Positions 17,622-26,510 of a stretch of DNA of 64,000 bases are shown here, piece after piece. The number at the start of each line of letters is the position of its first letter. Position 1 is the first letter of the stretch. The DNA comes from Bradyrhizobium mercantei (GTDB lineage: Bacteria > Pseudomonadota > Alphaproteobacteria > Rhizobiales > Xanthobacteraceae), in NCBI RefSeq assembly GCF_001982635.1, contig NZ_MKFI01000003.1:310001-374000 (forward strand), in the 5' to 3' direction. Below the pieces are notes generated by a model. That model saw only the letters and a list, made by a program, of their open reading frames with translations, did no database searches and was not told the DNA's origin. The position numbers and the translations under genes were made by a program.

Positions 17622-18602
17622 ATGTCCGAGACACAGGTGCCCAACCGGTTCTCGATCTTCCATCATGGGCTGGCGAAAGGGCCGGCCTATGAGGCTTGGC
17701 GCGAGGGCATTTGCCGCGGCTTCTGCCGGCTCGACGTCGGACCGGCCGACGATAACCGCATCGATTGCCACAACGAGTTCACGCTGCTGCACACGGTCGC
17801 GATCGCGACGCCACGCGGCGGCTCGGCGCGCTTCGCCCGGACCCGCGCGCTTCTCGATGACGGCTGTGACGATCTGGTGCTGATCTTCGCGACCCGCGGC
17901 AACGTTCAGGTCACGCAAGGCAGCAAGGCGGTCGAGCTCAAGCGCGGGCAGATGTGCCTCACCGAGATGAATATCGTCGGCACCGCCGATCTCACCCAGT
18001 CCGGCAGCTTCACGACGACGCGGTTTCCGCGGCGTCTGCTGCTCCAGGTGGCGCCATCGACGGAGACGCAGCTGGCGCGCGTGCTCGGGCGCGATCCGGC
18101 CTTGAGCACGATGATCGAACGCTATTCCGCGCTCTGCACCGAGCTTGCCGGCGATCTCGACGTGCCGGGCCAGCAGGTGGCGGCGCATCATCTGGCCGAT
18201 CTGGTTGGTCTCGTGCTCGGCAGCGGTGCCGAGCAGAAGGAACTGGCCGCACGGGATGGCGTGGCGAAGGCGCGGCTCGATCTGATGAAGGCCGATGTCC
18301 TGAAGAATCTCGACAATGGCAAGCTTTCGATCGAGGCGGTCGCAAAGGCGAACGCGCTGAGCACGCGACAGGCGCAGCGCCTGTTTGCCTCCGAAGGGAC
18401 CACGTTCTCGGAATTCGTCCTCGAGCAGCGGCTGCTGCTGGCGCGCCGGCTGCTGCTGCACGAGCAGGGCGGCGGCCGCAAGATCAGCGACATCGCCTAT
18501 ACCGTCGGCTTCAACGACCTCTCTTATTTCCACCGTTCGTTCCGCCGGAAGTTCGGCATTGCGCCGGCGGAGTTGCAGATGGAACTGGGACGCCGGCATT
18601 GA
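17622..18602 (+). CDS. AraC-family transcriptional regulator
   Basis: A 326-residue regulator with an N-terminal cupin-like ligand domain (AraC_binding_2 type, about residues 30-190) and a C-terminal AraC/XylS DNA-binding domain with two helix-turn-helix units: LSIEAVAKANALSTRQAQRLF (about 236-256) and ISDIAYTVGFNDLSYFHRSF (about 288-307), ending with RRKFGIAPAE. The ATG at 17622 is preceded by GGAGC; the upstream continuation of the frame is non-domain. It is divergent from the ECF-like sigma gene. Members with this N-domain often control small-molecule catabolism; no target is evident apart from its own promoter region. Confidence 0.89.
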   Translation: MSETQVPNRFSIFHHGLAKGPAYEAWREGICRGFCRLDVGPADDNRIDCHNEFTLLHTVAIATPRGGSARFARTRALLDDGCDDLVLIFATRGNVQVTQGSKAVELKRGQMCLTEMNIVGTADLTQSGSFTTTRFPRRLLLQVAPSTETQLARVLGRDPALSTMIERYSALCTELAGDLDVPGQQVAAHHLADLVGLVLGSGAEQKELAARDGVAKARLDLMKADVLKNLDNGKLSIEAVAKANALSTRQAQRLFASEGTTFSEFVLEQRLLLARRLLLHEQGGGRKISDIAYTVGFNDLSYFHRSFRRKFGIAPAELQMELGRRH

Positions 18603-18662
18603 ACGCCAGCTGCTGCTGACGTAGATCAAGAGATCAGCTTCATCCCAACGCGGGTGGTGTTA

Positions 18663-19469
18663 ATGCCTCTCTGGACCTGCGAACAATGCGGCGCGCAATT
18701 TCCTGAAACCGCTGCGCCGCCGCCGGCTTGCCCGATCTGCGAGGACGAGCGGCAATATGTGAACTGGAAAGGCCAGGCGTGGCTGACCCGCGAGGAACTC
18801 GCGCAGCGGCACAGACTGGTCTGGCGCGACGATCTCGGCCTCGTCGGATTGGCGCTCGAGCCGTTCTTTGCAATCGGGCAGCGCGCGCTGCTGGTGCCCG
18901 ATCGCGGCGGCTGCGTGATGTGGGATTGCGTGCCGCTGGCAACTGCCGAGGCGATCGCGCATGTCAAATCGCTCGGCGGGCTGAAGGCGATCGCGATCTC
19001 GCATCCGCATTATTATGGCGCGGTCGCCGACTGGAGCGCGGCGTTCGACGACGCGCCGGTCTATCTGCACGGCGACGATGCGCAATGGGTGACGCGGCCC
19101 TACCGGTCGATCGTACCGTGGCAGGGCGACAGCCAGCGCATCTCCGACGACATCCTGCTGGTGCGCGGCGGCGGGCACTTTGCCGGCGCCACCATGCTGC
19201 ATTGGCGCAACGGCGCCGACGGGCGCGGGGCGCTGTTGACCGGCGACATCGCGATGGTGGCAATGGACCGCCGCTCGGTCAGCTTCATGTATTCCTATCC
19301 GAACTACATCCCGCTCAACGCCGAAGCGGTCCGCGGCGTCGCCCGTGCGGTCGCGCCGCTGGCCTTTGATCGGATCTACGGCGCCTGGTGGGGCAAGAAC
19401 ATCGCCTCTGATGCCAGGGCGGCGTTCGACCGTTCGGTGCAGCGCTATCTCACGGCGATCTCGGACTGA
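18663..19469 (+). CDS. Zinc-ribbon plus metallo-beta-lactamase-fold protein
   Basis: A 268-residue protein with an N-terminal rubredoxin-like zinc ribbon (Cys6, Cys9, Cys23, Cys26 in CEQCG...CPIC) joined to an MBL-fold domain. The metal motif reads SHPHYYGAVADW (His114, His116), where standard enzymes have HxHxDH, so the Asp-His pair of the second site is missing. Later ligands are visible: GGGHFAGATMLHW (His172) and LTGDIA (Asp195). This suggests a mono-metal site or a non-hydrolytic role. The ATG at 18663 is favoured over two GTG codons just upstream because the zinc ribbon starts there. It follows the AraC gene by 60 bases in the same direction. Substrate unknown. Confidence 0.82.
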   Translation: MPLWTCEQCGAQFPETAAPPPACPICEDERQYVNWKGQAWLTREELAQRHRLVWRDDLGLVGLALEPFFAIGQRALLVPDRGGCVMWDCVPLATAEAIAHVKSLGGLKAIAISHPHYYGAVADWSAAFDDAPVYLHGDDAQWVTRPYRSIVPWQGDSQRISDDILLVRGGGHFAGATMLHWRNGADGRGALLTGDIAMVAMDRRSVSFMYSYPNYIPLNAEAVRGVARAVAPLAFDRIYGAWWGKNIASDARAAFDRSVQRYLTAISD

Positions 19470-19486
19470 CGGTTCCCCCGCTCGTC

Positions 19487-19514
19487 TTGCCACGCGGCGC
19501 GATCGCGTTATATC
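19487..19514 (+). promoter_or_regulatory. Putative htpG promoter
   Basis: TTGCCA (19487-19492) and TATATC (19509-19514) with a 16-base spacer form a housekeeping-like promoter ending 39 bases before the htpG ATG. Alphaproteobacterial heat-shock promoters differ only slightly in these boxes, so RpoH use is possible but not shown. Confidence 0.4.
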
Positions 19515-19553
19515 AGGGCTTTCCCGCCACCTCAGGTTTGTCCGAGTTTCCGC

Positions 19554-21416
19554 ATGACCACCACTGCCGCCGCCGAATCCCAGCCGTTCCAGGCCGAGGT
19601 TGCCGAATTGCTGCACCTGATGGTGCATTCGGTCTATTCCGAGACCGACATCTTCCTGCGCGAATTGATCTCCAACGCGTCGGACGCCTGCGACAAGCTG
19701 CGCTACGAGGCGATCGCCAATCCCGGCCTGATCACCGACGGCACGCCGCCGGAAATCAGGATCGTGCCGAACAAGGCGGCCGACACGCTCGCGGTGATCG
19801 ATACCGGCATCGGCATGGAGCGTCAGGAGCTGATCGACAATCTCGGCACCATCGCGCGCTCCGGTACCAAATCGTTCCTGTCGAAGCTGACCGAGGCCAA
19901 GGACGGCGCCAATCTGATCGGCCAGTTCGGCGTCGGCTTCTATGCCGCCTTCATGGTCGCCGACAGGATCATCGTCACCAGCCGCCGCGCCGGCTCGGAC
20001 GAGGTCTGGGTGTGGACGTCGGAAGGCGGCAGCGGCTTCGAGATCGCCCCCGCAAGCGAGGAGGCGGCCAGCCGCGTCGCGCGCGGCACCGAGATCGTGC
20101 TGCATTTGAAAAAGGACGCCGCCAAATATCTCGAGGCTTACGAGATCGAGCGCATCGTCCGCGAATATTCCGACAACATCCAGTTTCCGATCCTGCTGGT
20201 GCCGGAGGAGGGCGAGCCGCGCCAGATCAATTCGGCGAGCGCGCTGTGGCAGCGCTCGAAGTCCGAGCTCACGCCGGAGGATTACGCGCAGGCCTACAAG
20301 CAGATCGCGGGCGCGTTCGACGAACCTGCGATGACGCTGCACTACCGCGCCGAGGGCCGGCAGTCCTACGCCGTGCTGCTGTTCGCGCCGTCGCAAAAGC
20401 CGTTCGACCTGTTCCAGGTCGAGCGCAAGGGCAAGGTCAAGCTCTATGTCCGCCGCGTCTTCATCGCCGACGATGCCGAGCTGCTGCCGGCCTATCTGCG
20501 CTTCATCCGCGGTGTGATCGACAGCGAGGACCTGCCGCTCAACATCTCGCGCGAGATGCTGCAGAACAATCCGCAGCTCGCGCAGATCCGCAAAGCGGTC
20601 ACCAGCCGCGTCGTCAGCGAGCTCGAGACGCTCGGCGAGAAGGAGCCCGAGACCTTCGCGAAGATCTGGGACGCGTTCGGCCCGGTGATCAAGGAAGGCC
20701 TGTGGGAGGATTTCGAGCGCCGCGAGAAGCTGCTGGCGCTGGCGCGCTTTACCACGACGTCGGGCGAGAAGCGTTCGCTGAAGCAAGTTGTCGACGACTT
20801 CAAGCCAAACCAGACCGAGATCTATTATCTGGTCGGCGACAGCGTCGAGCGGTTGAAGTCGAACCCGAAGCTGGAATCGGCGCGCGCCCGCGGCATCGAG
20901 GTGCTGCTGCTCACCGATCCCGTCGATGCGTTCTGGACCTCGGCGCCGATCGATTTCGGCGGCAAGCCGCTGAAGTCGCTGAGCCAGGGCGATGTCGATT
21001 TCGGCCTGATCCCGCTCGCCGACGACAAGGACGACAAGAAGGACGAGCCGGCAGCCGATGCCGCGACCACGATCGCCGTGATCAGGGATGCGCTCGGTGA
21101 GCGCGTCTCCGACGTCCGCGCCTCGCAGCGGTTGACCTCGAGCGCGTCGTGCCTGGTCGCCGGCGGCGACGCCCGCGACCGCGCGCTGGAGCGGCTGCTC
21201 GCCCAGCAGAACCGCGGCGAGATTACGAAACCGATCCTCGAGATCAATCTGCGCCACCCGCTGGTCGCAGCACTCGCGACCGACACGGCGCAGGCCAGGG
21301 ATCTCTCGCTTTTGCTGTTCGAGCAAGCGCAGATCCTCGACGGCGAGATGCCCGACGATCCGGCCGCCTTCGCCAGCCGCCTGAACCAGCTCGTGCTGCG
21401 CGGCTTGGGGAAGTAG
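19554..21416 (+). CDS. htpG: Molecular chaperone HtpG (Hsp90)
   Basis: Cytosolic ATP-dependent Hsp90 chaperone, 620 residues, matching family length. The GHKL ATPase domain has all signatures: the ATP-site helix [19 protein letters not shown] (residues about 33-51), DTGIGM (about 83), and the lid/loop [13 protein letters not shown] (about 123-135). The middle domain (about 230-430) and C-terminal dimerisation domain follow, without the eukaryotic MEEVD tail. An acidic Asp/Lys-rich linker ([10 protein letters not shown]) lies near residue 485-495. The gene is monocistronic with its own promoter-like boxes and is followed by a long palindrome. A stress-inducible role is expected from the family. 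Confidence 0.97.
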   Translation: MTTTAAAESQPFQAEVAELLHLMVHSVYSETDIFLRELISNASDACDKLRYEAIANPGLITDGTPPEIRIVPNKAADTLAVIDTGIGMERQELIDNLGTIARSGTKSFLSKLTEAKDGANLIGQFGVGFYAAFMVADRIIVTSRRAGSDEVWVWTSEGGSGFEIAPASEEAASRVARGTEIVLHLKKDAAKYLEAYEIERIVREYSDNIQFPILLVPEEGEPRQINSASALWQRSKSELTPEDYAQAYKQIAGAFDEPAMTLHYRAEGRQSYAVLLFAPSQKPFDLFQVERKGKVKLYVRRVFIADDAELLPAYLRFIRGVIDSEDLPLNISREMLQNNPQLAQIRKAVTSRVVSELETLGEKEPETFAKIWDAFGPVIKEGLWEDFERREKLLALARFTTTSGEKRSLKQVVDDFKPNQTEIYYLVGDSVERLKSNPKLESARARGIEVLLLTDPVDAFWTSAPIDFGGKPLKSLSQGDVDFGLIPLADDKDDKKDEPAADAATTIAVIRDALGERVSDVRASQRLTSSASCLVAGGDARDRALERLLAQQNRGEITKPILEINLRHPLVAALATDTAQARDLSLLLFEQAQILDGEMPDDPAAFASRLNQLVLRGLGK

Positions 21417-21430
21417 GCGAGACTCGTAAC

Positions 21431-21571
21431 CCCGTCATCCCCGCGCAAAGGCTTCGCCTTTGTCGCTGGAGGTGCGAGCGGAGCGAGCCTCGAAGGATGG
21501 ACGGCCGAGCTGTCAGAGCGGGGCCGTGCATGCTTCGAGACGGCCGCTGCGCGGCCTCCTCAGCATGACGG
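21431..21571. repeat. Mosaic palindrome, copy 1 (M + L' halves)
   Basis: Downstream of htpG. The left half (CCCCGCGCAAAGGC...GCGAGCCTCGAAGGATG, the M module) matches, as reverse complement, the right half of the repeat at 42587. The right half (CTTCGAGACGGCC...CCTCCTCAGCATGACGG, the L' module) matches the right half of the repeat at 22972. Both ends carry the CGTCAT/ATGACG boundary word. Confidence 0.75.
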
Positions 21572-21663
21572 ATCAAGTGACCTGCGCTCCATCCGGGCTA
21601 CGCTTTCGTGAATGACGCAAACTGATGGCGCCGCCGGCGCTTGACAATCTGCTCGCCGCTTGA

Positions 21664-21683
21664 TGTTATGTTATAACATTACA
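21664..21683. promoter_or_regulatory. Zur-type operator ahead of COG0523 GTPase
   Basis: TGTTATGTTA followed at once by TAACATTACA: a 20-bp dyad with a single mismatch, in an A/T-rich island within G+C-rich DNA. It closely fits the alphaproteobacterial Zur box built around ATGTTATAACAT, and lies 58 bases before the start of a zinc-linked GTPase gene. Together these strongly suggest repression by Zur when zinc is plentiful. Confidence 0.82.
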
Positions 21684-21741
21684 TAAAGCGAATACCGCAT
21701 GTCCCGCCGCCGTCTATCCCTCCAGCAACTGTTTGATCTCG

Positions 21742-22947
21742 ATGCAAAAACTCCCCGTCACCATCTTGTCCGGCTTCCTCGGGGCTGGAAAGACCACTTT
21801 GCTGAACCACGTCCTGAACAACCGCCACGGCCTGAAGGTTGCGGTGATTGTGAACGACATGAGCGAGGTGAACATCGACGCCGACCTCGTCCGCGATGGC
21901 GGTGCGAACCTGTCCCGGACTGACGAAAAACTCGTCGAGATGAGCAATGGCTGCATCTGCTGCACCCTGCGCGACGATCTCCTGAAGGAGGTGCGCGCGC
22001 TCGCCGAGAGCGGCCGCTTCGACTATTTGCTGATCGAATCCACCGGGATCTCCGAGCCGCTTCCGGTCGCCGCGACCTTCGAGTTTCGCGACGAGGATGG
22101 CCAGAGCCTGTCCGACGTCGCGCGGCTCGACACCATGGTCACGGTGGTCGACGCCGCCAATCTGCTGAAGGACTACGCTTCGACCGATTTCCTCAGCCAG
22201 CGCGGCGAGGCGCTCGATGGCGACAAGCGCACGCTGGTCGACCTGCTGGTCGAGCAGATCGAGTTCGCCGATGTCGTGGTGCTGAACAAGATCGATGCCG
22301 CGACTCCTGCGCAGCGCGAAGCGGCCCGCACCATCGTGCGCGCGCTGAATCCTGACGCCGACATCATCGATGCCAATTTCGCAACGGTGCCGTTCGACCG
22401 CGTGCTCGATACCGGCCGCTTCGACCATGAGCGCGCGCAGCAGCATCCGCTCTGGCACAAGGAACTCTATGGCTTTACCGAGCACGTGCCGGAGACCGAG
22501 GAGTACGGCATCAAGAGCTTCGTCTATCGCGCGCGGCGCCCGTTCGATCCAATGCGGTTTCACGGCTTCCTGCGCGAGAGCTGGCAAGGCGTGATCCGCG
22601 CCAAGGGCCATTTCTGGATCGCGACGCGCCCGGATTGGTGCGGCGAGCTGAGCCAGGCCGGCGCGATCGTCCGCACCGAAGGCCTCGGCTCGTGGTGGGC
22701 GGCGATCCCGCGCGAGCGCTGGCCGGATCATCCCGATTGGAAGCTGATGATGCAGCGGAGCTGGAACGATCTCTACGGCGATCGCCGGCAGGAGCTGGTG
22801 TTCATCGGCTCCGGCATGAACGAGGACGACATTCGCCGCCGGCTCGATGCCTGCCTCGTCGCGGGCAAGCCCGGCATGGACCCGCAGGCGTGGGCAACGC
22901 TCCGCGATCCGTTTCCGCCATGGCGAAGGGCCGGCGAGGCGGCGTGA
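21742..22947 (+). CDS. zigA: COG0523 (CobW/ZigA-type) zinc-metallochaperone GTPase
   Basis: A 401-residue G3E-family GTPase thought to supply zinc to client proteins under zinc limitation. Walker [10 protein letters not shown] is at residues 11-19, the metal-binding CxCC motif (Cys71, Cys73, Cys74) sits in SNGCICC, the G3E Walker B-like ESTGISEP follows near 98-105, and NKID near 180. The CobW C-terminal domain occupies about residues 260-395. The ATG at 21742 is chosen because the P-loop begins at residue 11; an in-frame TTG three codons up is less likely. The upstream Zur-like box supports the zinc-starvation role. Separation from a cobalamin or nitrile-hydratase chaperone rests on that box and the lack of such genes nearby. 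Confidence 0.88.
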   Translation: MQKLPVTILSGFLGAGKTTLLNHVLNNRHGLKVAVIVNDMSEVNIDADLVRDGGANLSRTDEKLVEMSNGCICCTLRDDLLKEVRALAESGRFDYLLIESTGISEPLPVAATFEFRDEDGQSLSDVARLDTMVTVVDAANLLKDYASTDFLSQRGEALDGDKRTLVDLLVEQIEFADVVVLNKIDAATPAQREAARTIVRALNPDADIIDANFATVPFDRVLDTGRFDHERAQQHPLWHKELYGFTEHVPETEEYGIKSFVYRARRPFDPMRFHGFLRESWQGVIRAKGHFWIATRPDWCGELSQAGAIVRTEGLGSWWAAIPRERWPDHPDWKLMMQRSWNDLYGDRRQELVFIGSGMNEDDIRRRLDACLVAGKPGMDPQAWATLRDPFPPWRRAGEAA

Positions 22948-22971
22948 AATGATAGAGACACGCCCTCTATC

Positions 22972-23076
22972 CCCGTCATCCTGAGGAGCGCGAAGCGCGT
23001 CTCGAAGGATGAATCGGCCCGGCTGGTGGCCGTCGATCCTTCGAGACGCCGCTTCGCGGCTCCTCAGGATGACGGG
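22972..23076. repeat. Mosaic palindrome, copy 2 (L + L' halves)
   Basis: Left half CCCGTCATCCTGAGGAGC...GTCTCGAAGGATG and right half CGATCCTTCGAGACGC...GCTCCTCAGGATGACGGG are near-perfect reverse complements, giving a roughly 45-bp stem around a G/C-rich centre. This is the symmetrical form of the family. It occupies most of the 217-base gap between the COG0523 gene and the DUF3095 gene. Confidence 0.8.
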
Positions 23077-23164
23077 ACTCCACTCCGGGCTGCGGTTCAA
23101 AACCTGCCCCAACCCGCGCCGTATCTGCTAGAGATTCTAGAGGCGGAAACGGTACGGCGTTGCG

Positions 23165-24313
23165 ATGGCTGGCGGCAGCGAGATCTTCTACGGCGGCATT
23201 CCGGTGTTTCGCGGTTTCGCGCGCCTGATGGATCCGGCGCTGTATGCGCCGTTGCCCGACGACTGGTCGGTCGGCGTCGCCGATATCGTGGAGTCGACCA
23301 AGGCGATCGCGGCGCAGCGCTACAAGGCGGTCAACATGGCCGGCGCCGCGGTGGTCGCTTCCGTCACCAATGCGCTCGATGGCCGCGAATTCCCCTTCGT
23401 GTTCGGCGGCGACGGCGCGAGTTTTGCGGTCGCGCCCGCCGATCTCGACAAAGCGCGCGAGGCGCTGGCGGCGACCGCGCGCTGGGTGCACGACGACCTC
23501 GATCTGGTGCTGCGGGTGGCGCTGGTGCCGATGGCGGCGATCCGCGCCGCGGGTTTCGACGTGCGCGTCGCGCGCTTCGGGCCGTCGGCCAATCTGTCCT
23601 ATGCGATGTTCTCCGGCGGCGGGCTGGCTTACGCCGATGCCGCGATGAAGCGCGGTGAGTTCGCCGTCGACCCGGCGCCTGTGGGCACACAGCCCGATCT
23701 GTCCGGCCTGTCCTGCCGCTTCGAGGTGATGCCCTCGGCGCGCGGCGTCATCCTCTCGGTGCTGGTGCTGCCGGCAAAGGACGCTGATCCGGCGTCCTTC
23801 CGCAAGGTGATCGAAGACCTCGTGGTGCGTATCGAGAAGAGCCCCGACGCCGGACGGCCGGTGCCGCCGGGCGGCCCGCCGCTGCGCTGGCCCCCGCAGG
23901 GGATCGAGTATGAAGCGCGCGCGCGGCGCGGCGGCCCGCTTGCGCTGCGGCGGGCCACGGTGCTCGCATTCACGCTGTGGGCCTATACGCTGATGCGGTT
24001 CAACATCCCGATCGGCAAGTTCGTGCCGAGGCGCTATGTGCGGCAGGTGGTCGAGAATTCCGACTTCCGCAAATTCGACGACGGCCTGCGCATGATCCTG
24101 GATTGCACGCCGGAGCTTGCCGCGGACATCGAGCAGCGCCTTGTCGCCGCAGCCGCGCAACGCGTCGTGCGCTACGGCCTGCACGAGCAGGATGCCGCGA
24201 TGATGACCTGCTTCACCCCGTCGGTGATGCGCGCCGACCACGTCCACTTCATCGACGGCGCAAGCGGCGGCTACGCCTCGGCCGCAACCGTGCTGAAGAC
24301 GCGCGCGGCGTAG
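23165..24313 (+). CDS. DUF3095 protein with class III nucleotidyl-cyclase-like core
   Basis: A 382-residue soluble protein of the DUF3095 family. Two motifs echo class III cyclase catalytic strands: VGVADIVESTKAI (about residues 37-49, metal-binding Asp plus the helix that follows) and FPFVFGGDGASFAV (about 76-89, a GGDG turn). The C-terminal half (about 250-370) is a separate conserved region with a Cys in LDCTPEL and a His-rich end (RADHVHFIDG). Cyclase activity is unproven; the substrate-selecting residues cannot be assigned by eye. No terminal membrane anchor is evident. The gene stands alone between palindromes and converges with the DUF2147 gene. Confidence 0.8.
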   Translation: MAGGSEIFYGGIPVFRGFARLMDPALYAPLPDDWSVGVADIVESTKAIAAQRYKAVNMAGAAVVASVTNALDGREFPFVFGGDGASFAVAPADLDKAREALAATARWVHDDLDLVLRVALVPMAAIRAAGFDVRVARFGPSANLSYAMFSGGGLAYADAAMKRGEFAVDPAPVGTQPDLSGLSCRFEVMPSARGVILSVLVLPAKDADPASFRKVIEDLVVRIEKSPDAGRPVPPGGPPLRWPPQGIEYEARARRGGPLALRRATVLAFTLWAYTLMRFNIPIGKFVPRRYVRQVVENSDFRKFDDGLRMILDCTPELAADIEQRLVAAAAQRVVRYGLHEQDAAMMTCFTPSVMRADHVHFIDGASGGYASAATVLKTRAA

Positions 24314-24329
24314 CAAGGGGTTGCTTTTC

Positions 24330-24359
24330 TAACCTCTCCCCGCTCTTCTGCGGGGAGAG
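24330..24359. terminator. Bidirectional hairpin between convergent genes
   Basis: A perfect 12-bp stem ACCTCTCCCCGC/GCGGGGAGAGGT with a six-base loop lies 16 bases past the DUF3095 stop and 37 bases from the DUF2147 stop. There is no clear T-run; it may be a short REP-type element doubling as transcript end for both genes. Confidence 0.5.
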
Positions 24360-24396
24360 GTCGGAACGCATCGCGCGACGACGACGCTTGGATCAA

Positions 24397-24840
24397 TCAG
24401 CGCCCCACCCGCGACCAGGTCTCGCCGCCGCACAGCGCGCCGACGCAGCCTTCGACGCGCAGCGTGGTCTCGCCGGTCACCGTAATGCTGCTTGCATAGG
24501 TGCCGCCATCGTCGGCGTTGTAGATCTGGCCCGACCATTTGCCGGCGGCGACCGGATGCATGCCGGTGAACAGCGGCAGCCCGATGATCGGCCGGTTGGC
24601 CAGTGACGGGTTGGGATTCTTGTTATCGACCTGGGGCTTGCCGGTCATCGGGTCGATCGGATCGCGCAGGCTCACCACCACGCCGCAGATGCCGCCGCCG
24701 CATTTCGTAACCTTGACGCGGGCATCGCCCGCCTGGGTCTGCCAGACGCCGGCCGGCTCAGGCGCGCCTTGCGCATGCGCGGACGACACGGCGAGTGCCG
24801 TCGCAATGATTGCGATCACGAATCCGAGTTTGCAGGCCAT
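24397..24840 (-). CDS. DUF2147 secreted protein
   Basis: A 147-residue exported protein. The Sec signal peptide is clear (MACKLGFVIAIIATALAVSSAHA, cleavage near residue 23-24). The mature part is a small all-beta DUF2147 domain beginning GVWQTQAGDARVKVTKCGGGICG with paired Cys residues (CGGGICG and later GCVGALCGGETW) that could form disulfides, and the conserved GKWSGQIYNADDGGTY segment. Family function is not established; members are small periplasmic or surface proteins with a lipocalin-like fold. A GGGGAAT ribosome site precedes the ATG. Confidence 0.85.
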   Translation of the reverse strand: MACKLGFVIAIIATALAVSSAHAQGAPEPAGVWQTQAGDARVKVTKCGGGICGVVVSLRDPIDPMTGKPQVDNKNPNPSLANRPIIGLPLFTGMHPVAAGKWSGQIYNADDGGTYASSITVTGETTLRVEGCVGALCGGETWSRVGR

Positions 24841-24990
24841 GGCTCATTCCCCAAGAAGCCGGCCTGCATAACAAGTCGAAAGATTTCTGCAATGTCATAA
24901 TCGCGCGATCGAGCGCGCGGTACCCGGAAAATTTTATTGCGTTCTTCCCGGGTCGCCATGCTCAGGCAAGGCTCGGCTGCCTTGCAACGT

Positions 24991-26376
24991 TTAGCTCCAG
25001 CGGGTCAGCCGGATCGAGATGATGGTGGCGAGCCCGAACGCCACCATCGCAGCCCCGACCAGCGCAAATAGCGTCCATGCTGGCGCGCTCACGGTCGCGA
25101 GCCACCAGCCGCCGATGCCGACCAGCAGCAGGCGGATGGTCCCGGCCAGCACCGGTCCGCCGACCTTGGCCGCGCCCTGCGAGGAGAAATAAAGGCAGAC
25201 GCCGACGCCGAAGAAGCCGAAGGCGGGGCCGGCCAGCGCGAAATAGGACGAGGCGGCGGCGGTCACGCCGGGGTCGGTGGTGAACAGTGCAATCCACAGC
25301 GTCGGCTTCAGTGCGACAACAAGCCCGACCAGGCCGACGGCCAGCCCGGCGACCGTGCCCGCGGTCCACGCCACCTTGCGGGCCCGCGTGACCAGTCCGG
25401 CGCCAATGGCCATGCCGACCATTGGCACCGAGGCGACGCCGACCGCGAACGCGATCGGGATCAGCAGGAATTCCAGCCGCGAGCCCATGCCGTATCCGGC
25501 CAGCGTCTCGGTGCCGAAGCCGGCCAGGATCTTGGTGAAGATCAGGATCGTCAGCACGCTTTGCAGCGGCGACAGGCAGGAGATCGCGCCGACCTTGAGG
25601 ATGTCGAGAAACATCCCGCGCTGGAAGCTGAAGGCGGCGAAGTCGAGCTTCAACCGGCTGCGGCCAGAGGCGAGATACCAGGCGAGGAAGATCGCACCAC
25701 AGGTGAAGGCGGTGAGCTGTCCTGCCGCGACGCCGCGCATGCCGAGACTTGGTGCCCCGAACAGTCCGAGCCCTAGCACGCCGCCGACCGCGATCTGGAT
25801 CAGCGATACCGTGATCAGCGTCATCGAGGGAATCCGCATGTCGCCGGTGCCGCGCACCACGGAGGCGAGCGTGTTGACCAGCCAGATCGAGATCGCGCCG
25901 GAGAACAGCACCTGCGAGTAATGCAAGGACTGCTCGAGCACGCCGCCGCGTCCACCGAGCAGCGCATAGAAATTGCGGCCGAAGCCCAGCATCATCACGG
26001 CGAAGAACAGGCCGAGGCCGACCCCGATGATCGCCGCATGCAGCGCCAGATCGGCGGCACGCGCTCGATCTCCGGCGCCGAGCGCGCGGCTGATCGCCGA
26101 GGAGACGCCGCCTCCCATCGCGCCGGCCGACATCATCTGGTTCAGCATCGCGAACGGAAACACCAGCGCGATGCCGGCCAGCGGCTCGGTGCCGAGCCGG
26201 CCGATGTAAGAGGTCTCGGCAACCGCGACCAGCGTCGAGCCGAACATCGCGATGGTGTTGGGGATCGCCAGTCGCAGCAGCGTCGGCAGGATCGGTGCGG
26301 TCAACAAATGATCGACCGGTACCGCAGGCGCAGCCACGGCGGACCTGACGTCGTCGATCGAGGCTTCAATGGTCAT
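24991..26376 (-). CDS. MATE-family efflux transporter
   Basis: A 461-residue inner-membrane multidrug/toxin extrusion transporter with twelve hydrophobic helices in two homologous halves. Typical features: TLLRLAIPNTIAMFGSTLV near residue 30, ISRALGAGDRARA after helix 3 (about 105-117), and the second-half equivalent IGAGLVTRARKVAWT (about 315-329). The start at 26376 (MTIEASIDD) is selected because the upstream continuation is non-hydrophobic and unlike the family. It would couple Na+ or H+ influx to export of cationic or amphipathic compounds; no substrate can be read. There is no adjacent regulator. Confidence 0.9.
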   Translation of the reverse strand: MTIEASIDDVRSAVAAPAVPVDHLLTAPILPTLLRLAIPNTIAMFGSTLVAVAETSYIGRLGTEPLAGIALVFPFAMLNQMMSAGAMGGGVSSAISRALGAGDRARAADLALHAAIIGVGLGLFFAVMMLGFGRNFYALLGGRGGVLEQSLHYSQVLFSGAISIWLVNTLASVVRGTGDMRIPSMTLITVSLIQIAVGGVLGLGLFGAPSLGMRGVAAGQLTAFTCGAIFLAWYLASGRSRLKLDFAAFSFQRGMFLDILKVGAISCLSPLQSVLTILIFTKILAGFGTETLAGYGMGSRLEFLLIPIAFAVGVASVPMVGMAIGAGLVTRARKVAWTAGTVAGLAVGLVGLVVALKPTLWIALFTTDPGVTAAASSYFALAGPAFGFFGVGVCLYFSSQGAAKVGGPVLAGTIRLLLVGIGGWWLATVSAPAWTLFALVGAAMVAFGLATIISIRLTRWS

Positions 26377-26510
26377 GCGTCGCGGCTCACTTCGCAAGCG
26401 GGAGAGGGGCGCACTGCAATTCGACGCCAGTGGACCGGGTTCGTTCAATAAATGATGATCAACATGTTACGGGTTTGAGCTGGTCCTCGCCACCACCGCC
26501 CGCGCAGGGG

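Noticed and set aside
18660..21326. An 888-codon open frame on the minus strand opposite htpG
   Set aside because: It is antisense to the MBL gene and htpG, which have clear conserved motifs; its Arg/Asp/Leu-rich composition is typical of frames opposite high-G+C genes.
21699..21923. A 74-codon frame starting just before the COG0523 gene
   Set aside because: Most of it overlaps the GTPase gene in another frame; a leader peptide is possible but nothing supports it.
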